IMG/VR virus record: IMGVR_UViG_3300024520_000077
Coordinates: 1-59,412 of that record
DNA length: 59,412 nt
DNA from: a virus
Direction: 5' to 3' (one strand)
Numbering within the stretch: position 1 is the first letter of the stretch; each line of letters opens with the position of its first letter. The notes under the pieces are model-generated. The model made no database searches. It was given only the letters and a program-made list of their open reading frames with translations, and was not told where the DNA came from. Both the position numbers and the translations under genes were made by a program. Positions 8,601-16,778 of the stretch are shown in pieces.

Positions 8601-11441
8601 GTCAATCCCCTCGGCGAAGTCCAGGGCCGAAAGGAGTTCTTCGGTACTAGTGAACTCCGAGCCCTTGAGAGCTTCGGCAACGCTCGCGCCGAGTCCTTCT
8701 ATCAATGACGTCGAGATTATTTTCGCCACGAGGAACGACGCGGCGTCCGCTTCTTTCTCGAAGGTCGTCATGACCCCGCCCCAGAACACGCGGATCTCTT
8801 CGCCTTGGCGGATCTTGATTCCGAACTCGCCCGTAAGAATATCTCCGCCGAATTCCGCTAGGATCAAGTCAACGGTCTGAATAATCCCCTTAGTCAACGC
8901 TCCGAGCGCCGGGCCGAGTTGACCCTCTATGGTTCTCGCGACCACCTGGAGCTGCTCGTCGAGAACCTCAAATCTCGCGAACGCTTCATCGGCACCTTTT
9001 TTGAATAGGCCTCCGAAGAGCGACGAGACGAGGCTGCCAATCGATGCTCCGATTGCCGCACCCGCGGGGCCGCCAAAGGCCGCTCCGAGCGAGGCGCCAA
9101 GCACTGAGGCGAGGCCCTGGAAAAGCGCGAAAGCCTCCTCGTGGATGGGGCCGGCCTGGGCGAATTGTTGCGCCAGAACGCGTCCGAAGTCTAGAGCCAC
9201 TTCCGTCAGGCCGGCGTGCAGCTCAGCGGTAAACTCTTCGGTGTTGAACATCGCCGGTCCGGCTGGTATCTCACCAGTCCCGGCATCCGGAGCGCTCAAA
9301 GGAGAGAATTCCTCCAGTTCCGGTCGGTCGAAAGTTACGCCAACGTTTACAACGGCGTCCGCCAGCGCCTCGGCGAGAGCGTCTTGGACCTGCTCATCGT
9401 CGAAGACGACGCGCTCGACGATTACCGGCTCTTCCAGCTCCTGGAGCTCTTTAATCCTTGCGCTCAGGTCCGTAATCTTCTGCCGCAAGCCGACGACAGT
9501 GGACGTCTCGAAGGCTTCGTCAAGGGCGCGTTTCGCCTCTCTGGCGTCGAGGATGAGATAGACGATTTCCTCGTCGGTCAGCTTTATCGCCGGATTGAGT
9601 TTGAGCGTGGCTGCCTGGCTCGCCTCCTCGATGGAAAGGCCGAAGTCTTTGACGAATTCGGCGGCGGTCTTGAATGTCTCACTCTCGTCTACCAGCTTCT
9701 GAATACCCGTCGCCAGCGCTACGACTTGCTCTTCGGCCTCTTCGGCCTCCCTGGCCAATCTGGCGACCTCCCTGGCCATGGCCTCCTCCATGCCTCGCTG
9801 ATACGCTGCCTCGCGAGCCTTTGCCAACCCCTCGATCGCTTCGGCCGCTCGCTTAAGGTTTCTCTCGACGTCAATCGCCTTGCCGCCGAAGATTATGTCA
9901 GAAAGATCTCCTGTCCCGACCGACGCCAGAGCGAAGAGCTGGCGGATGTCGTTGTTAAGTTTTGCGACAGCTAGGGAAAGAACCCGACCGATCGACCCGG
10001 CAGCAGCATCCGACTCTCTAGTGAAGTCCCGCAGGGTATTCAACAGGTCCGCAAGGGCCGGCTCGAGTTCACCTCCAGCCTCGAGGCGTAGCTCCTCGAT
10101 GGCAGACTCCAACTCACGAGCGGCGCGCGAGGACGGTCCCTGCATTTGGTCGGCAAGCTCTTCGGCTCGTCCGTCGACCTCTGTTAGGGCTTGCGATTGC
10201 GTTGCGAGCTTTGCAACGCCGTCCGTTAGAACCTGGAGCGCTGGGCCGCCGCGGTCGCCGGCAAGCTCGAGGGATTGCCCCGTGGTAATTCCCGCATCCG
10301 CTAGCCGCTCGAAGATCGCGACCAAGGAATTAGTTGACGGCTGCACCTCTGCGAGAGTGAGGCCGAGGCTTGCGATAATGTCCCGCGATTTCTTCGCCGG
10401 GCTTTCAAGTTCCGACATGACTCGGCGGAGCCCGGTGCCGGCGAGGCTGGCCTGTAGCCCAGCGTCCGAAAGCACGCCGATGGCGGCGGCGGTTTCGCCG
10501 ACTGTCTTACCGAGACCAGCGGCGACGGGGCCTGCGAATTTCATGCCCTCGGCGAGTTGGCTTATGTCCGTGTTAGCGCTTGTGGCGATCGCAGCGAGAA
10601 CGTCGACCACTTCCGAGGTCTGCGAGGCGTCTTTGCCGAACGCCTGCATAATGTTGGACGTTATGTCGGCGGCCTGGCCCAGGTCCAATTGCGCGGCGGC
10701 CGCGAGGTTCAGAACTGCCGGCAAAGTGTCATAGATCTCCTGGACCTCGAACCCTGCGCGGGCCAGGAAAACCTCGGCGTCGGCTACCTCTGTCGCCGTG
10801 AATCGCGTTGAGGCTCCCAGCTCGCGGGCTCTCCCGCTCAGGAGGGCGTATTCTTCCGCGGTGGCCCTCGTGATGCCGCGGACCGTGGACATCCTGTCCG
10901 AAAAAGCGGCCTGTGTTCTTATGATCGCTTCAAGCTCTTGCCTGGCCAGCGCGATTCCTTTAGCGAGGAGTGCCAGCGCGGCAACGCCGGAGATCAACCC
11001 CCCGGTCATCTTCCCGACGGAGACGCCGCCGCCTTCCTGGCTCTTGGAGAGCTGACGCGTTTCCTTCTCCGCCTCGTCGAGCTGCCTTGCGTACTGTCCC
11101 GCTTCCTTCTCGGCCCTGTCGAGATCTTTCCCGAACGCCTTCACCGACCGACCGGCAGCGCTCGCCGAAACCCCATGCTCGCGCATGATGTCGTTGGCAA
11201 TCTTCTGTTGCCGGACCAGCTCCTTGAGCTTCTCGGCCGCATCCTTGGCGCCCTTGCCGGTTTCCCCGAGCCCGTCCCCGGCGCCTTTGCCGGTGCCTTC
11301 AAGCCCCTCGAGACCCTTTTCGAGCCTTTCGGCCAAGGCGAGGAGCTGCGCCATGGCTTTCTCGAGCGCCTTCGACGGGCCGACGGCATTGCTCGTCCTG
11401 ACGACGTACTCGGAGACGTACTGCGTTTTGACGGTCGCCAC
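5646..11441 (-). CDS. Tail tape measure protein
   Basis: 1,931 residues, starting at GTG 11441 with GGAGG upstream. Residues ~140-170 contain a hydrophobic helix (ISGVAALALLAKGIALA). Residues ~170-400 match the phage tail tape-measure core, with RELGASTRFTATEVA and AADITSNIMQAFG. A glycine run near residue 1,217 separates an alpha-helical, coiled-coil-rich body from a C-terminal part with degenerate leucine-rich repeats (near 1,680-1,800). At roughly 1.5 angstrom per residue the length predicts a tail near 290 nm. It lies just downstream of the chaperone pair, the standard siphophage order. A 28-base piece (10701-10728) recurs inside the gene at 11544. Confidence 0.95.
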   Translation of the reverse strand: MATVKTQYVSEYVVRTSNAVGPSKALEKAMAQLLALAERLEKGLEGLEGTGKGAGDGLGETGKGAKDAAEKLKELVRQQKIANDIMREHGVSASAAGRSVKAFGKDLDRAEKEAGQYARQLDEAEKETRQLSKSQEGGGVSVGKMTGGLISGVAALALLAKGIALARQELEAIIRTQAAFSDRMSTVRGITRATAEEYALLSGRARELGASTRFTATEVADAEVFLARAGFEVQEIYDTLPAVLNLAAAAQLDLGQAADITSNIMQAFGKDASQTSEVVDVLAAIATSANTDISQLAEGMKFAGPVAAGLGKTVGETAAAIGVLSDAGLQASLAGTGLRRVMSELESPAKKSRDIIASLGLTLAEVQPSTNSLVAIFERLADAGITTGQSLELAGDRGGPALQVLTDGVAKLATQSQALTEVDGRAEELADQMQGPSSRAARELESAIEELRLEAGGELEPALADLLNTLRDFTRESDAAAGSIGRVLSLAVAKLNNDIRQLFALASVGTGDLSDIIFGGKAIDVERNLKRAAEAIEGLAKAREAAYQRGMEEAMAREVARLAREAEEAEEQVVALATGIQKLVDESETFKTAAEFVKDFGLSIEEASQAATLKLNPAIKLTDEEIVYLILDAREAKRALDEAFETSTVVGLRQKITDLSARIKELQELEEPVIVERVVFDDEQVQDALAEALADAVVNVGVTFDRPELEEFSPLSAPDAGTGEIPAGPAMFNTEEFTAELHAGLTEVALDFGRVLAQQFAQAGPIHEEAFALFQGLASVLGASLGAAFGGPAGAAIGASIGSLVSSLFGGLFKKGADEAFARFEVLDEQLQVVARTIEGQLGPALGALTKGIIQTVDLILAEFGGDILTGEFGIKIRQGEEIRVFWGGVMTTFEKEADAASFLVAKIISTSLIEGLGASVAEALKGSEFTSTEELLSALDFAEGIDAALRTPWEQFISEVTADMRVRLTIAADLGIATERVVEAERRRIQSLIDEAAALVRSVGGVQSFLGEWEQLQDAIAIAGPAGVAKLEEELRAGAEAALLHADATSRSSDGLARSREEFESYLFDLKVSDEVVKELGERWEELAAEGKTADEIVAELITTLEGLSSAEIQQALQNFRQNFVVGLLGQLASLADLAGKGELAERLRARALELQTRMQLLSIRATLQAARAAGILSDEQVRGFNRIIQEIQRGINEMGGFGALGQDQGGGGGGGGGGRTRADALADLNRLLAETADLLAGVTAEERARLDALAVFDAHLASGRLTLEEYQQAIVALDAVMAAAAQAIADDITARWAELGRVLGETPLDTQLRRLWEEAVAGMDLGGEGIPDIFQEQVLAWFEEALEGASTPEEFQEILEGWEDFIAGLPPDIRRALLASGMGEMIAEAIAESVARANLDAFLEAAVLGFDLPAADGGGAAGGRASARGGFRSAASGASDELERLREELDDFLEAARKSRLGPVARQLEDIFDKFARVGSILKTLKSGTDEFTEAGKAMAAELADAWQDAFEGLRDLADEIRGETRAPAESFDAARSRFQELIAGLPSDLSQLDPDQLREIAEAGRAFREAGRGIFGEEFGGRIVGADILEDIEGLLAQQPTENELLRDAIDFLRQQVVIGLDEIAGSLGGGGALVAAIEGTGGGGAGNDLTLLQLVEIARITGVLLETVEHLDGLSVEELSELQATVAALLAIEGLSEAQRAELEALQVILDNQEIINLLSGTLAVAGTLDSDELTALLELLGGTLAVADQLAPEQLAALLAIIEQLLGLETLTEEQRGALEASAAALAAIQAAGEEPPRQVPFKTDPEAAQEQVEQTERLDLIVASLAEISVSGGMMVEGQAAQGLQFGALLDRVGEGNLNATAQAMSDQLGTLVSDMGQGGAIRSRLSAIANHTAWIGQGNANAELRVIKNELKGIRQALGSGSAG

Positions 11442-11471
11442 GGGTCAGACCTCCGCACCTGTCGCGGATGT

Positions 11472-11477
11472 GGTAAG
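11472..11477 (+). promoter_or_regulatory. Possible -10 box (TAAGAT) for the Lar-like gene
   Basis: TAAGAT lies ~65 bases upstream of the plus-strand Lar-like gene, in the 102-base gap between divergent genes. No convincing -35 box is seen at 16-18 bases, so this is weak. The rest of the gap holds a GGCGG...CCGCC hairpin and the AAGGAGG ribosome site. Confidence 0.25.
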
Positions 11478-11540
11478 ATGACGGCCGGCGGAGCTGTGGA
11501 CCCCCGCCGACCGCCCACCAACGACCGCCAAGGAGGTCAT

Positions 11541-11665
11541 CGGATGCCTGATTTGAAGCCCTGCCCCATTTGCGGATCCGCGAGGATCGCGAGGTTCAGA
11601 ACTGCCGGCAAAGTGCGGATGCCTGATTTGAAGCCCTGCCCCATTTGCGGATCCGCGAGGATCGC
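11541..11665 (+). repeat. 75-bp-period tandem duplication with tape-measure insert
   Basis: The 50-base block 11541-11590 is repeated exactly at 11616-11665. The 25 bases between copies, with three flanking bases (11588-11615), are identical over 28 bases to 10701-10728 in the tape-measure gene. The 75-base unit keeps the reading frame, so the Lar-like protein gains 25 residues including a second copy of its first CxxC knuckle. Confidence 0.9.
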
Positions 11666-11936
11666 AATCTCCCGTCCTCAACTCGACAGCTGCCTCGTCG
11701 ATTGCGGCGATTGCGGCGCCGAGTCGTCGGACGTTGGCGAGACCGCAGGCGCTGCTGCGGCGCTCTGGAATCGTCGCGCCGGAGCCCCGGCTGTCGACCG
11801 CGACGCGCTGGTGGCGCTGCTCGACGAGGTGGTCGTGATCCGGACCGCGGTTGACGCGGCGTCGGAGATCCGCGCCGAGGCGGACGAGCGCATCGCTGCC
11901 CTGGCCGGTCGTCTTGACGCGCTCCTGAATCCCTGA
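11544..11936 (+). CDS. Lar-like restriction-alleviation zinc protein, N-terminus duplicated
   Basis: 130 residues from ATG 11544 behind AAGGAGG. The pattern LKPCPICGS...CLVDCGDCGAES...AAALWNRRAG matches the Lar/phage restriction-alleviation family, small two-knuckle zinc proteins that can modulate type I restriction-modification. The first 25 residues are a duplicate created by the 75-base repeat, so the family-like protein starts at the second MPDLKPCPICGS (codon at 11619), which has no good ribosome site of its own. The C-terminal ~60 residues are helical. It is the only plus-strand gene in the late structural block. The family call is by motif. Confidence 0.65.
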   Translation: MPDLKPCPICGSARIARFRTAGKVRMPDLKPCPICGSARIAISRPQLDSCLVDCGDCGAESSDVGETAGAAAALWNRRAGAPAVDRDALVALLDEVVVIRTAVDAASEIRAEADERIAALAGRLDALLNP

Positions 11937-11941
11937 CGCCC

Positions 11942-12691
11942 TCACCGCCCACCCTCCTGAGCCCGCTCGAACGCAGCGGGGTCGACGAAGTTCCGTAGCG
12001 CCTCCTGGGCGCCGAGGCACCACATCAAGGCGTCGAAGTATTCCGGCAGGTGGCGGACGTCGCGACCGGCCAGCGAGTGGCCGATGGCGTTCTGCGAGCT
12101 CACCGGCAGGAGGTCGATCGGCTTGAGCCCGATCGCCTTCAGGATCTCGCTCACCGTCATCCGGCCCGACGAGTCGAGATCGGGCCGGAGCGGCGGTGGC
12201 GAGACCACCTCATCGTGGACGCGCTCCTGCTGTTCCTCGAGAACGTCGAGGACATCGTCGGCGACGATAGCGGGGCTGAGAAAACGCTCTTGCTCCAGGG
12301 GCTCGCCTGGTTTGCCATCCTTGCCGACGGGCACCTGCTCATGAGGGACGGACAGAAGCTGGCCCTCACTGGCGCCCTCGTCCATCTCCTGGCACAAGTG
12401 GAGGATTCTCAACGCGTCCTCGTGGTCCATCTCGTAGAGTCCTCTACACAAGGCCAAGACCTCCGAGGCTAAGCACGCCGCGGACATCCCCTTGGAGCCG
12501 CGGCAGGCCGTCCAGATTTCAAAGGCTACGGCGTCGGGCTCTCCGGGACTTTTAGCGTAGCCGCTTCCATTGTCGCTTTCGACTTCGCCAACATGGCCAA
12601 GAGCGCCATCGGGTCGAGGTCTTCGCCTCCGCCGAGGAGCGTTCCGAGAATGCCCGACTCGGCTCTCGCGGGCCGCGGTGGAACCCCACAA
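11942..12691 (-). CDS. Frameshift extension of tail assembly chaperone
   Basis: This frame overlaps the 3' end of the upstream gene (12526-13251) by ~165 bases and has no good start of its own. Its protein-like part begins near AKSPGEPDAVAFEIWTACRG and continues for ~200 residues. The arrangement just upstream of the tape measure is that of lambda G/GT-type chaperones, where a -1 slip yields a longer product. The frame fits a -1 slip at A AAA AAC (12706-12700) or at CTA AAA G (12555-12549). The part upstream of ~12550 in this frame is arginine-rich and looks non-coding, which favours the later site. Confidence 0.6.
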   Translation of the reverse strand: MWGSTAARESRVGHSRNAPRRRRRPRPDGALGHVGEVESDNGSGYAKSPGEPDAVAFEIWTACRGSKGMSAACLASEVLALCRGLYEMDHEDALRILHLCQEMDEGASEGQLLSVPHEQVPVGKDGKPGEPLEQERFLSPAIVADDVLDVLEEQQERVHDEVVSPPPLRPDLDSSGRMTVSEILKAIGLKPIDLLPVSSQNAIGHSLAGRDVRHLPEYFDALMWCLGAQEALRNFVDPAAFERAQEGGR

Positions 12692-13251
12692 ACGGTGCCG
12701 TTTTTTTTTGCTTCAAGAACGACGGGGTCTTCGAACAGGTCGATCCCCTTTGCGGCGGATTCCAGCTCGTCCAGGAGGTCTGTCGAGACGTCGAAGTCCA
12801 ACGCCTTGAATGAGCGCTCGAACGCGGCGCGCACCTGCTCGGTGGTCGAGCCGCGCAGGTCGAGCTCTCCTGGGTCGCTTCCTCGCCAGGCGTAGACGCC
12901 CGTCCCGCCGCCGCGCAGGCACTCGAGGATGCACTTGACACGAGCGATGTTCTGGAACTCCAGAGGGATTCTCTCGAACCGACCGAACGAGCTGGCCCGC
13001 TGGCCCTTCTCCGCGTTCGCGATGCTGATCGCAGAGTTACGCGCCTTCTCGACGAAATGCTTCATCCGCCGGGAGCCGAGTGACACCATGCAGATTGCGA
13101 AAGGCCACTTCTCCGTCGGCTTGATCAGGACGCCGTCGACGCGGCGCGCCTGGTCGGCGTCGCCATGGTCGGAGACGTCCATCCTCGGTGGGGCCAGGAC
13201 GACGACGTCGGCCTCGGGCTCTTCGCCCTTCTTCTTCTTTCGCGTCGCCAT
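12526..13251 (-). CDS. Tail assembly chaperone, short product
   Basis: 241 residues, ATG 13251, directly downstream of the tail tube gene and upstream of the tape measure. The N-terminus is lysine-rich (MATRKKKKGEEPEADVVV). The middle has a globular segment KPTEKWPFAICMVSLGSRRM. The codons for EAKKNG contain a run of nine A in an otherwise GC-rich gene. The function is from gene order and the overlapping downstream frame rather than from a recognised domain. Confidence 0.6.
   Translation of the reverse strand: MATRKKKKGEEPEADVVVLAPPRMDVSDHGDADQARRVDGVLIKPTEKWPFAICMVSLGSRRMKHFVEKARNSAISIANAEKGQRASSFGRFERIPLEFQNIARVKCILECLRGGGTGVYAWRGSDPGELDLRGSTTEQVRAAFERSFKALDFDVSTDLLDELESAAKGIDLFEDPVVLEAKKNGTVCGVPPRPARAESGILGTLLGGGEDLDPMALLAMLAKSKATMEAATLKVPESPTP
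12549..12706 (-). promoter_or_regulatory. Candidate -1 frameshift sites
   Basis: On the minus strand, A AAA AAC (12706-12700) has the canonical X XXY YYZ register in frame with 12526-13251. CTA AAA G (12555-12549) is nine codons before the stop and allows a lysyl-tRNA slip from AAA to AAA. Both lead into the 11942 frame, which stays open to its end. Confidence 0.5.
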
Positions 13252-13253
13252 GT

Positions 13254-14609
13254 TTAGGTCTCCGCGACGCCGAGAGCGCGCCGGCTGAAGACGATCTCAG
13301 GGTAGGTCGAGGAGTGGCGGCCGTGGCTGTTGAGGGTGAACTCACCCTCGGTTGCCGCCTCGCCGGTGCCGCCCGCCCCATTGGTGGTCGTGAAGCTCGG
13401 CTCGCCGTAGGTGTGGGCCAGGCGAATCACGTTCCCGTCCTTGTCGCGCAGCTCCACCTCGATGACGGCCTTCTCCTTCGTGTCCGGGTGGCCGATCGTC
13501 TGGAGCGCCTCGGCGGTGGCCGTGGCGCTGGCCACGTCGTCGATGCTGTAGGTGAAGGTCGTCGTGTGGTCGACGATCGGCGACAGGTACCCGCAAGGCG
13601 CCTTGCTCCCGAGGGTGTCGGCCTTTGGAACCCAGTCGCCCGTTGCGCCCATGGTCAAGCTCGTGATCGCACACCCGGCAAGATTAATCCCGGTCGTCGC
13701 GGTGCCGACGTAGATGTTTTCGATCTCGGTCCCGTCGATCTGCGGGCTGTAGGTCAGGCTGTCGACGATGTCGCCGCCGCTGTTGGGGTTGGCGTCGGTC
13801 ACGACCCCGGAGCAAGCGCCGACGAAGGTCTGCGTGATCGTGCCGAAGGAGTCTCGGCCGGTGAAGGCGAACGTCGGCGGACCGAAACGGACGCCGACAA
13901 GCGGCACATACTTCGCCACGTCGGGGTATTCGATGATCATGGAGTGGGACGGATTGCCGGACGGCGTGACGGAGTTGAGACGCACCGAGGCGCCGGCGTC
14001 CACCGTGACGGCCACCCCGACCTCACCGGCCCAGTCGGAGCCGAAACCACTCGCGGCCTGGAAGTCTTCCGGACGGAGTAGGATCACCGTGTCGGCGGCG
14101 TCGTCGGCGGGATACCCGGGCAGCACCACCTTGTGGCCCTTCGCGTCCCAGTCGTCCGCGGCGGATCCGTAGATGGAAACGGCCATGCCTTCCAGGTCAG
14201 CCCCCGAGGTGCTGGCGAGGAGCGCGGCAAAAGCGCCGTTGGCGCCGACGACGCGGATCTCAGGCGCCGGGAGCCCGGTGAGCGTGACGGTGACCGCGGC
14301 GGCCACCTCGGACGGCATGGCGTCGTCCCGGAGGCCCAGGCGGACGAGGTCGTCGAGGTCGGCGAAAGTGAGCGGCGAGGTGATCGAGCCGGTAACCCAT
14401 GCGGATGTGCCGCGCTTGTCGGTAGCGGTGGCTCGACCGACCTCAGTGGCCGTGATGATCGTCTCCTGGGCCGAAAGCGAGACCTCCGAGGCCCGGAGGC
14501 GCGTGTAGTCGCCCGACACGACGAGCGTGCCCTGGGTGGTCTCCGGGAGGATGCCGACGAAGGCGTTCCGGCGGGTGGCGAACTCTTTGAGCGTGAGCGC
14601 GAGACTCAT
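13254..14609 (-). CDS. Major tail tube protein
   Basis: 451 residues from ATG 14609 with GGAG eight bases upstream. It is beta-rich with long Ala/Gly/Thr/Val stretches, typical of tail-tube subunits. The C-terminal part (KAVIEVELRDKDGNVIRLAH, then HGRHSSTYPEIVFSRRA) could be an Ig-like or tube-loop extension. The position before the chaperone pair and tape measure supports the call. No closer family is recognised. Confidence 0.65.
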   Translation of the reverse strand: MSLALTLKEFATRRNAFVGILPETTQGTLVVSGDYTRLRASEVSLSAQETIITATEVGRATATDKRGTSAWVTGSITSPLTFADLDDLVRLGLRDDAMPSEVAAAVTVTLTGLPAPEIRVVGANGAFAALLASTSGADLEGMAVSIYGSAADDWDAKGHKVVLPGYPADDAADTVILLRPEDFQAASGFGSDWAGEVGVAVTVDAGASVRLNSVTPSGNPSHSMIIEYPDVAKYVPLVGVRFGPPTFAFTGRDSFGTITQTFVGACSGVVTDANPNSGGDIVDSLTYSPQIDGTEIENIYVGTATTGINLAGCAITSLTMGATGDWVPKADTLGSKAPCGYLSPIVDHTTTFTYSIDDVASATATAEALQTIGHPDTKEKAVIEVELRDKDGNVIRLAHTYGEPSFTTTNGAGGTGEAATEGEFTLNSHGRHSSTYPEIVFSRRALGVAET

Positions 14610-14610
14610 T

Positions 14611-15168
14611 TTATTTCTCCTTCTTCTTCGGCGCCTCGACCATCTCGAAGCGCGCGCGGAATTCGTCGAGCGACAGGGTGTCGCCGGTCTCCTTGATCGA
14701 GTAGCAGGGCGCCGCGACCCGGACGCCGGCGGACGAAACGACGTCGCTGTCATGCCGGATGACGCTGACCCGACCCTTGTGGACGACCTCGCCGCTACCG
14801 ACCGGCCCGAACGCCGCGCCGTCGGGCGTTTCATATCCGGCTTCGAACGACGCGCGGTCGAGCTGGCCGAGAGAGGTCGCCCCCGAGAGCATGGCGTGCT
14901 CCGGGTGCCAGACGGCGCGGCCGTCGAATCGTTTGCGGGCGGACTTGGCGCCCTTCCAGTCGATCGCCGCCAGGGCATGGACGACCGGCGCGGTCGAGGC
15001 GTCGGAGCCTGCGGCCTTCTGCAGCTCGCGGGCTTTCTTCCTGGCCGCTGACCGGTCGGCACACTTGGCGACCACGGCACCGGGCTGGGCCTTCTTCTTA
15101 CCGCCGCCGAGGTCTTCATATTCGACCCTGCGGACGGTGTTTCCTTCGATGATCAGAGCCTGACTCAT
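14611..15168 (-). CDS. Hypothetical tail-region protein, 185 aa
   Basis: Ends one base before the ribosome-site region of the tube gene. The N-terminus is MSQALIIEGNTVRRVEYED with a lysine/alanine-rich stretch, followed by a mixed alpha/beta body and a KKKEK tail. The place between the tail-completion and tube genes suggests a struct­ural or assembly role, but no family is recognised. Confidence 0.6.
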   Translation of the reverse strand: MSQALIIEGNTVRRVEYEDLGGGKKKAQPGAVVAKCADRSAARKKARELQKAAGSDASTAPVVHALAAIDWKGAKSARKRFDGRAVWHPEHAMLSGATSLGQLDRASFEAGYETPDGAAFGPVGSGEVVHKGRVSVIRHDSDVVSSAGVRVAAPCYSIKETGDTLSLDEFRARFEMVEAPKKKEK

Positions 15169-15178
15169 CTCAAATCTC

Positions 15179-15868
15179 CTAAGTTGGGATTCCCCGCCCT
15201 GTCGGCGGACGGTAGTTTCTGGTGGCTTGTGCTGTCCACGTGGCCGTGAGCCAACTGGAGCTTGATGACTCCATTTTGACCAGCTGCGGCACCGGCGCGG
15301 AAAATTTCAGGTCTGCGAATTCGTTGACGTTGAGAAGGAGCTCCGAGAGCACGGTGGCGAGAATGCCGGCGTAGAGATTCAGCTGGCCCTTGCCGCGCCG
15401 CGACGGGACGTTGATTCTGATCTCGACCGGCGAGCCCATCCGGAGCTCAGCTCGTCGACCGAGGCCGCTGGCGGAGGTCTCGACGTCGCCCTCGACGTCG
15501 AAGCCCTCGACGACCAGGAAGCCGGCCCCGTTGCGCACCTCTCCGACCTCGGGCGAGTCCCGTAGCTCGGCGTCGGTGAAGGGGTCGATCTTCGCCGTGT
15601 CGTCGATCGCCTCGCCGCTCTCGAAGCCGACCCACTGGCCCTCATCGAGGACGGGGCAAAGCGGAACACCCTCGGCGCTGTGGACGTCGTTGACGAAGGT
15701 CCACGGGAGCCACTTCGACAGGCCGGTAAAGTCCAAGCCGTACCCGTTGCCGGCCTGGAGCACGCTCCCGAGGAACCGCGGCGCGGCTGCCTCGAGGACG
15801 TCCTTCGTCAGCTCCTGGCGGAGGTGCGCGACGATGGCCTGCTCTTGGTCGAAGCCGATGAAGCTCAT
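15179..15868 (-). CDS. Hypothetical head-tail or tail-terminator protein
   Basis: 229 residues from ATG 15868 with GAGGGG upstream. It contains FIGFDQEQAIVAHLRQELTK and a long central region with alternating beta strands, ending in a serine-rich run and a basic tail. It sits where siphophages carry tail-terminator and completion genes. Position is the main evidence. The 37 bases before the gene hold a seven-C run and no other signal. Confidence 0.5.
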   Translation of the reverse strand: MSFIGFDQEQAIVAHLRQELTKDVLEAAAPRFLGSVLQAGNGYGLDFTGLSKWLPWTFVNDVHSAEGVPLCPVLDEGQWVGFESGEAIDDTAKIDPFTDAELRDSPEVGEVRNGAGFLVVEGFDVEGDVETSASGLGRRAELRMGSPVEIRINVPSRRGKGQLNLYAGILATVLSELLLNVNEFADLKFSAPVPQLVKMESSSSSWLTATWTAQATRNYRPPTGRGIPT

Positions 15869-15905
15869 GGAGACCCCTCGGCGCAACGTCGAAACAGCGT
15901 CCAGA

Positions 15906-16280
15906 TCATCGCGCCCCCCCAAACCGCCACGACAGGAAGGCCTCCCGCGCTTCCTTGTCGCCGGTGACCAGGTGGCCGAGGCGATTCTTGCGCGACCCCA
16001 GCATCTTCCCGGCGCGACTGCGGTGCCGCCCGAGAGCGATGATGCCGGCGTAAAACTCATCGTTGAAGCTCCGCCAGGCCCTCCCGAGCGACCAGGTCCC
16101 GCGGACGGCGTCGAAGTTCTGACGCTCGCCTCGGCGCAGGTTGCCAGTCAGCACCGGGATTCCCGGCGCGTTGGTCTTCGCCATCGTGCGGAAATAGGTC
16201 CCGCCGATGACGGCCCGGGCTGCGCGGTCATGATTGGCGATGTCCTTCCGGTTTCGCCGGATGTTTTCAGAGAGGGTCAC
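15906..16280 (-). CDS. HK97 gp10-like head-tail joining protein, tentative
   Basis: 124 residues, ATGA-coupled to the upstream gene. Basic and compact, with VLTGNLRRGERQNFDAV followed by SFNDEFYAGIIALGRHR. That pattern (TGNLR, then a Y.....E/G strand) is common in gp10-type tail-completion proteins. The call is from motif memory and position. Confidence 0.5.
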   Translation of the reverse strand: MTLSENIRRNRKDIANHDRAARAVIGGTYFRTMAKTNAPGIPVLTGNLRRGERQNFDAVRGTWSLGRAWRSFNDEFYAGIIALGRHRSRAGKMLGSRKNRLGHLVTGDKEAREAFLSWRFGGAR

Positions 16281-16768
16281 GGCTTCTTCCCGCCTTTCGT
16301 GCGCCGCGCGTCCGAGTGTCGTCGCTGGCGTCCGAGCTCCTCACCTGTTTTGAGGTAGTTGTCGACGATGATGGTAGCCGCCTCCAGGCAGCCCTCCGGG
16401 TCCGGCAGCTTGTCCGCCGGGATAAGCCCGCCGTTGACTAGCTCATCGACACAGTCCTCATCCGTCGCTTCGGGAGCGCACCAGTCTTCCGGACCGCCGT
16501 TCATCTCGGTGACTCGCCCCATGGCGGCAGCGGCGGCGAGGAAGGCGGCGTCACATGTCGCCGGCGTGTCCTGCGGCTCACACCACCCATAGTACCTGGC
16601 GAAGTCGGCCCTGGAAACGTAGACGATCCCTTGCGGGCCCCAGCCCTCCGATCCCCAGCCTTCGCAAGTGTCGGCGAGGTCCCATTCGTCCGTCACGAGA
16701 GGGACAGGGATGGCGACGGCGAAAGCGGCGGAGGCGACGAGTAGAGAGAGGGTGACGATGATCTTCAA
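16277..16768 (-). CDS. Exported cysteine-rich protein
   Basis: 163 residues. The best start is TTG 16768, because AGGAG lies seven bases upstream and the next residues form a signal peptide (KIIVTLSLLVASAAFAVAIP). Seven cysteines are spaced as disulphide pairs (TCEGWG, GWCEP, ATCDAA, DWCAPE, EDCVDE, EGCLEA). Tryptophan/glycine repeats occur near the N-terminus. A secreted, disulphide-bonded protein inside a tail operon is unusual. It could be a host-modifying factor or a virion decoration; unknown. Confidence 0.55.
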   Translation of the reverse strand: MKIIVTLSLLVASAAFAVAIPVPLVTDEWDLADTCEGWGSEGWGPQGIVYVSRADFARYYGWCEPQDTPATCDAAFLAAAAAMGRVTEMNGGPEDWCAPEATDEDCVDELVNGGLIPADKLPDPEGCLEAATIIVDNYLKTGEELGRQRRHSDARRTKGGKKP

Positions 16769-16778
16769 GGTGAGTCTC

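Noticed and set aside
12159-12944. Several plus-strand frames in the chaperone region
   Set aside because: Shadows of the minus genes; no starts or similarity.
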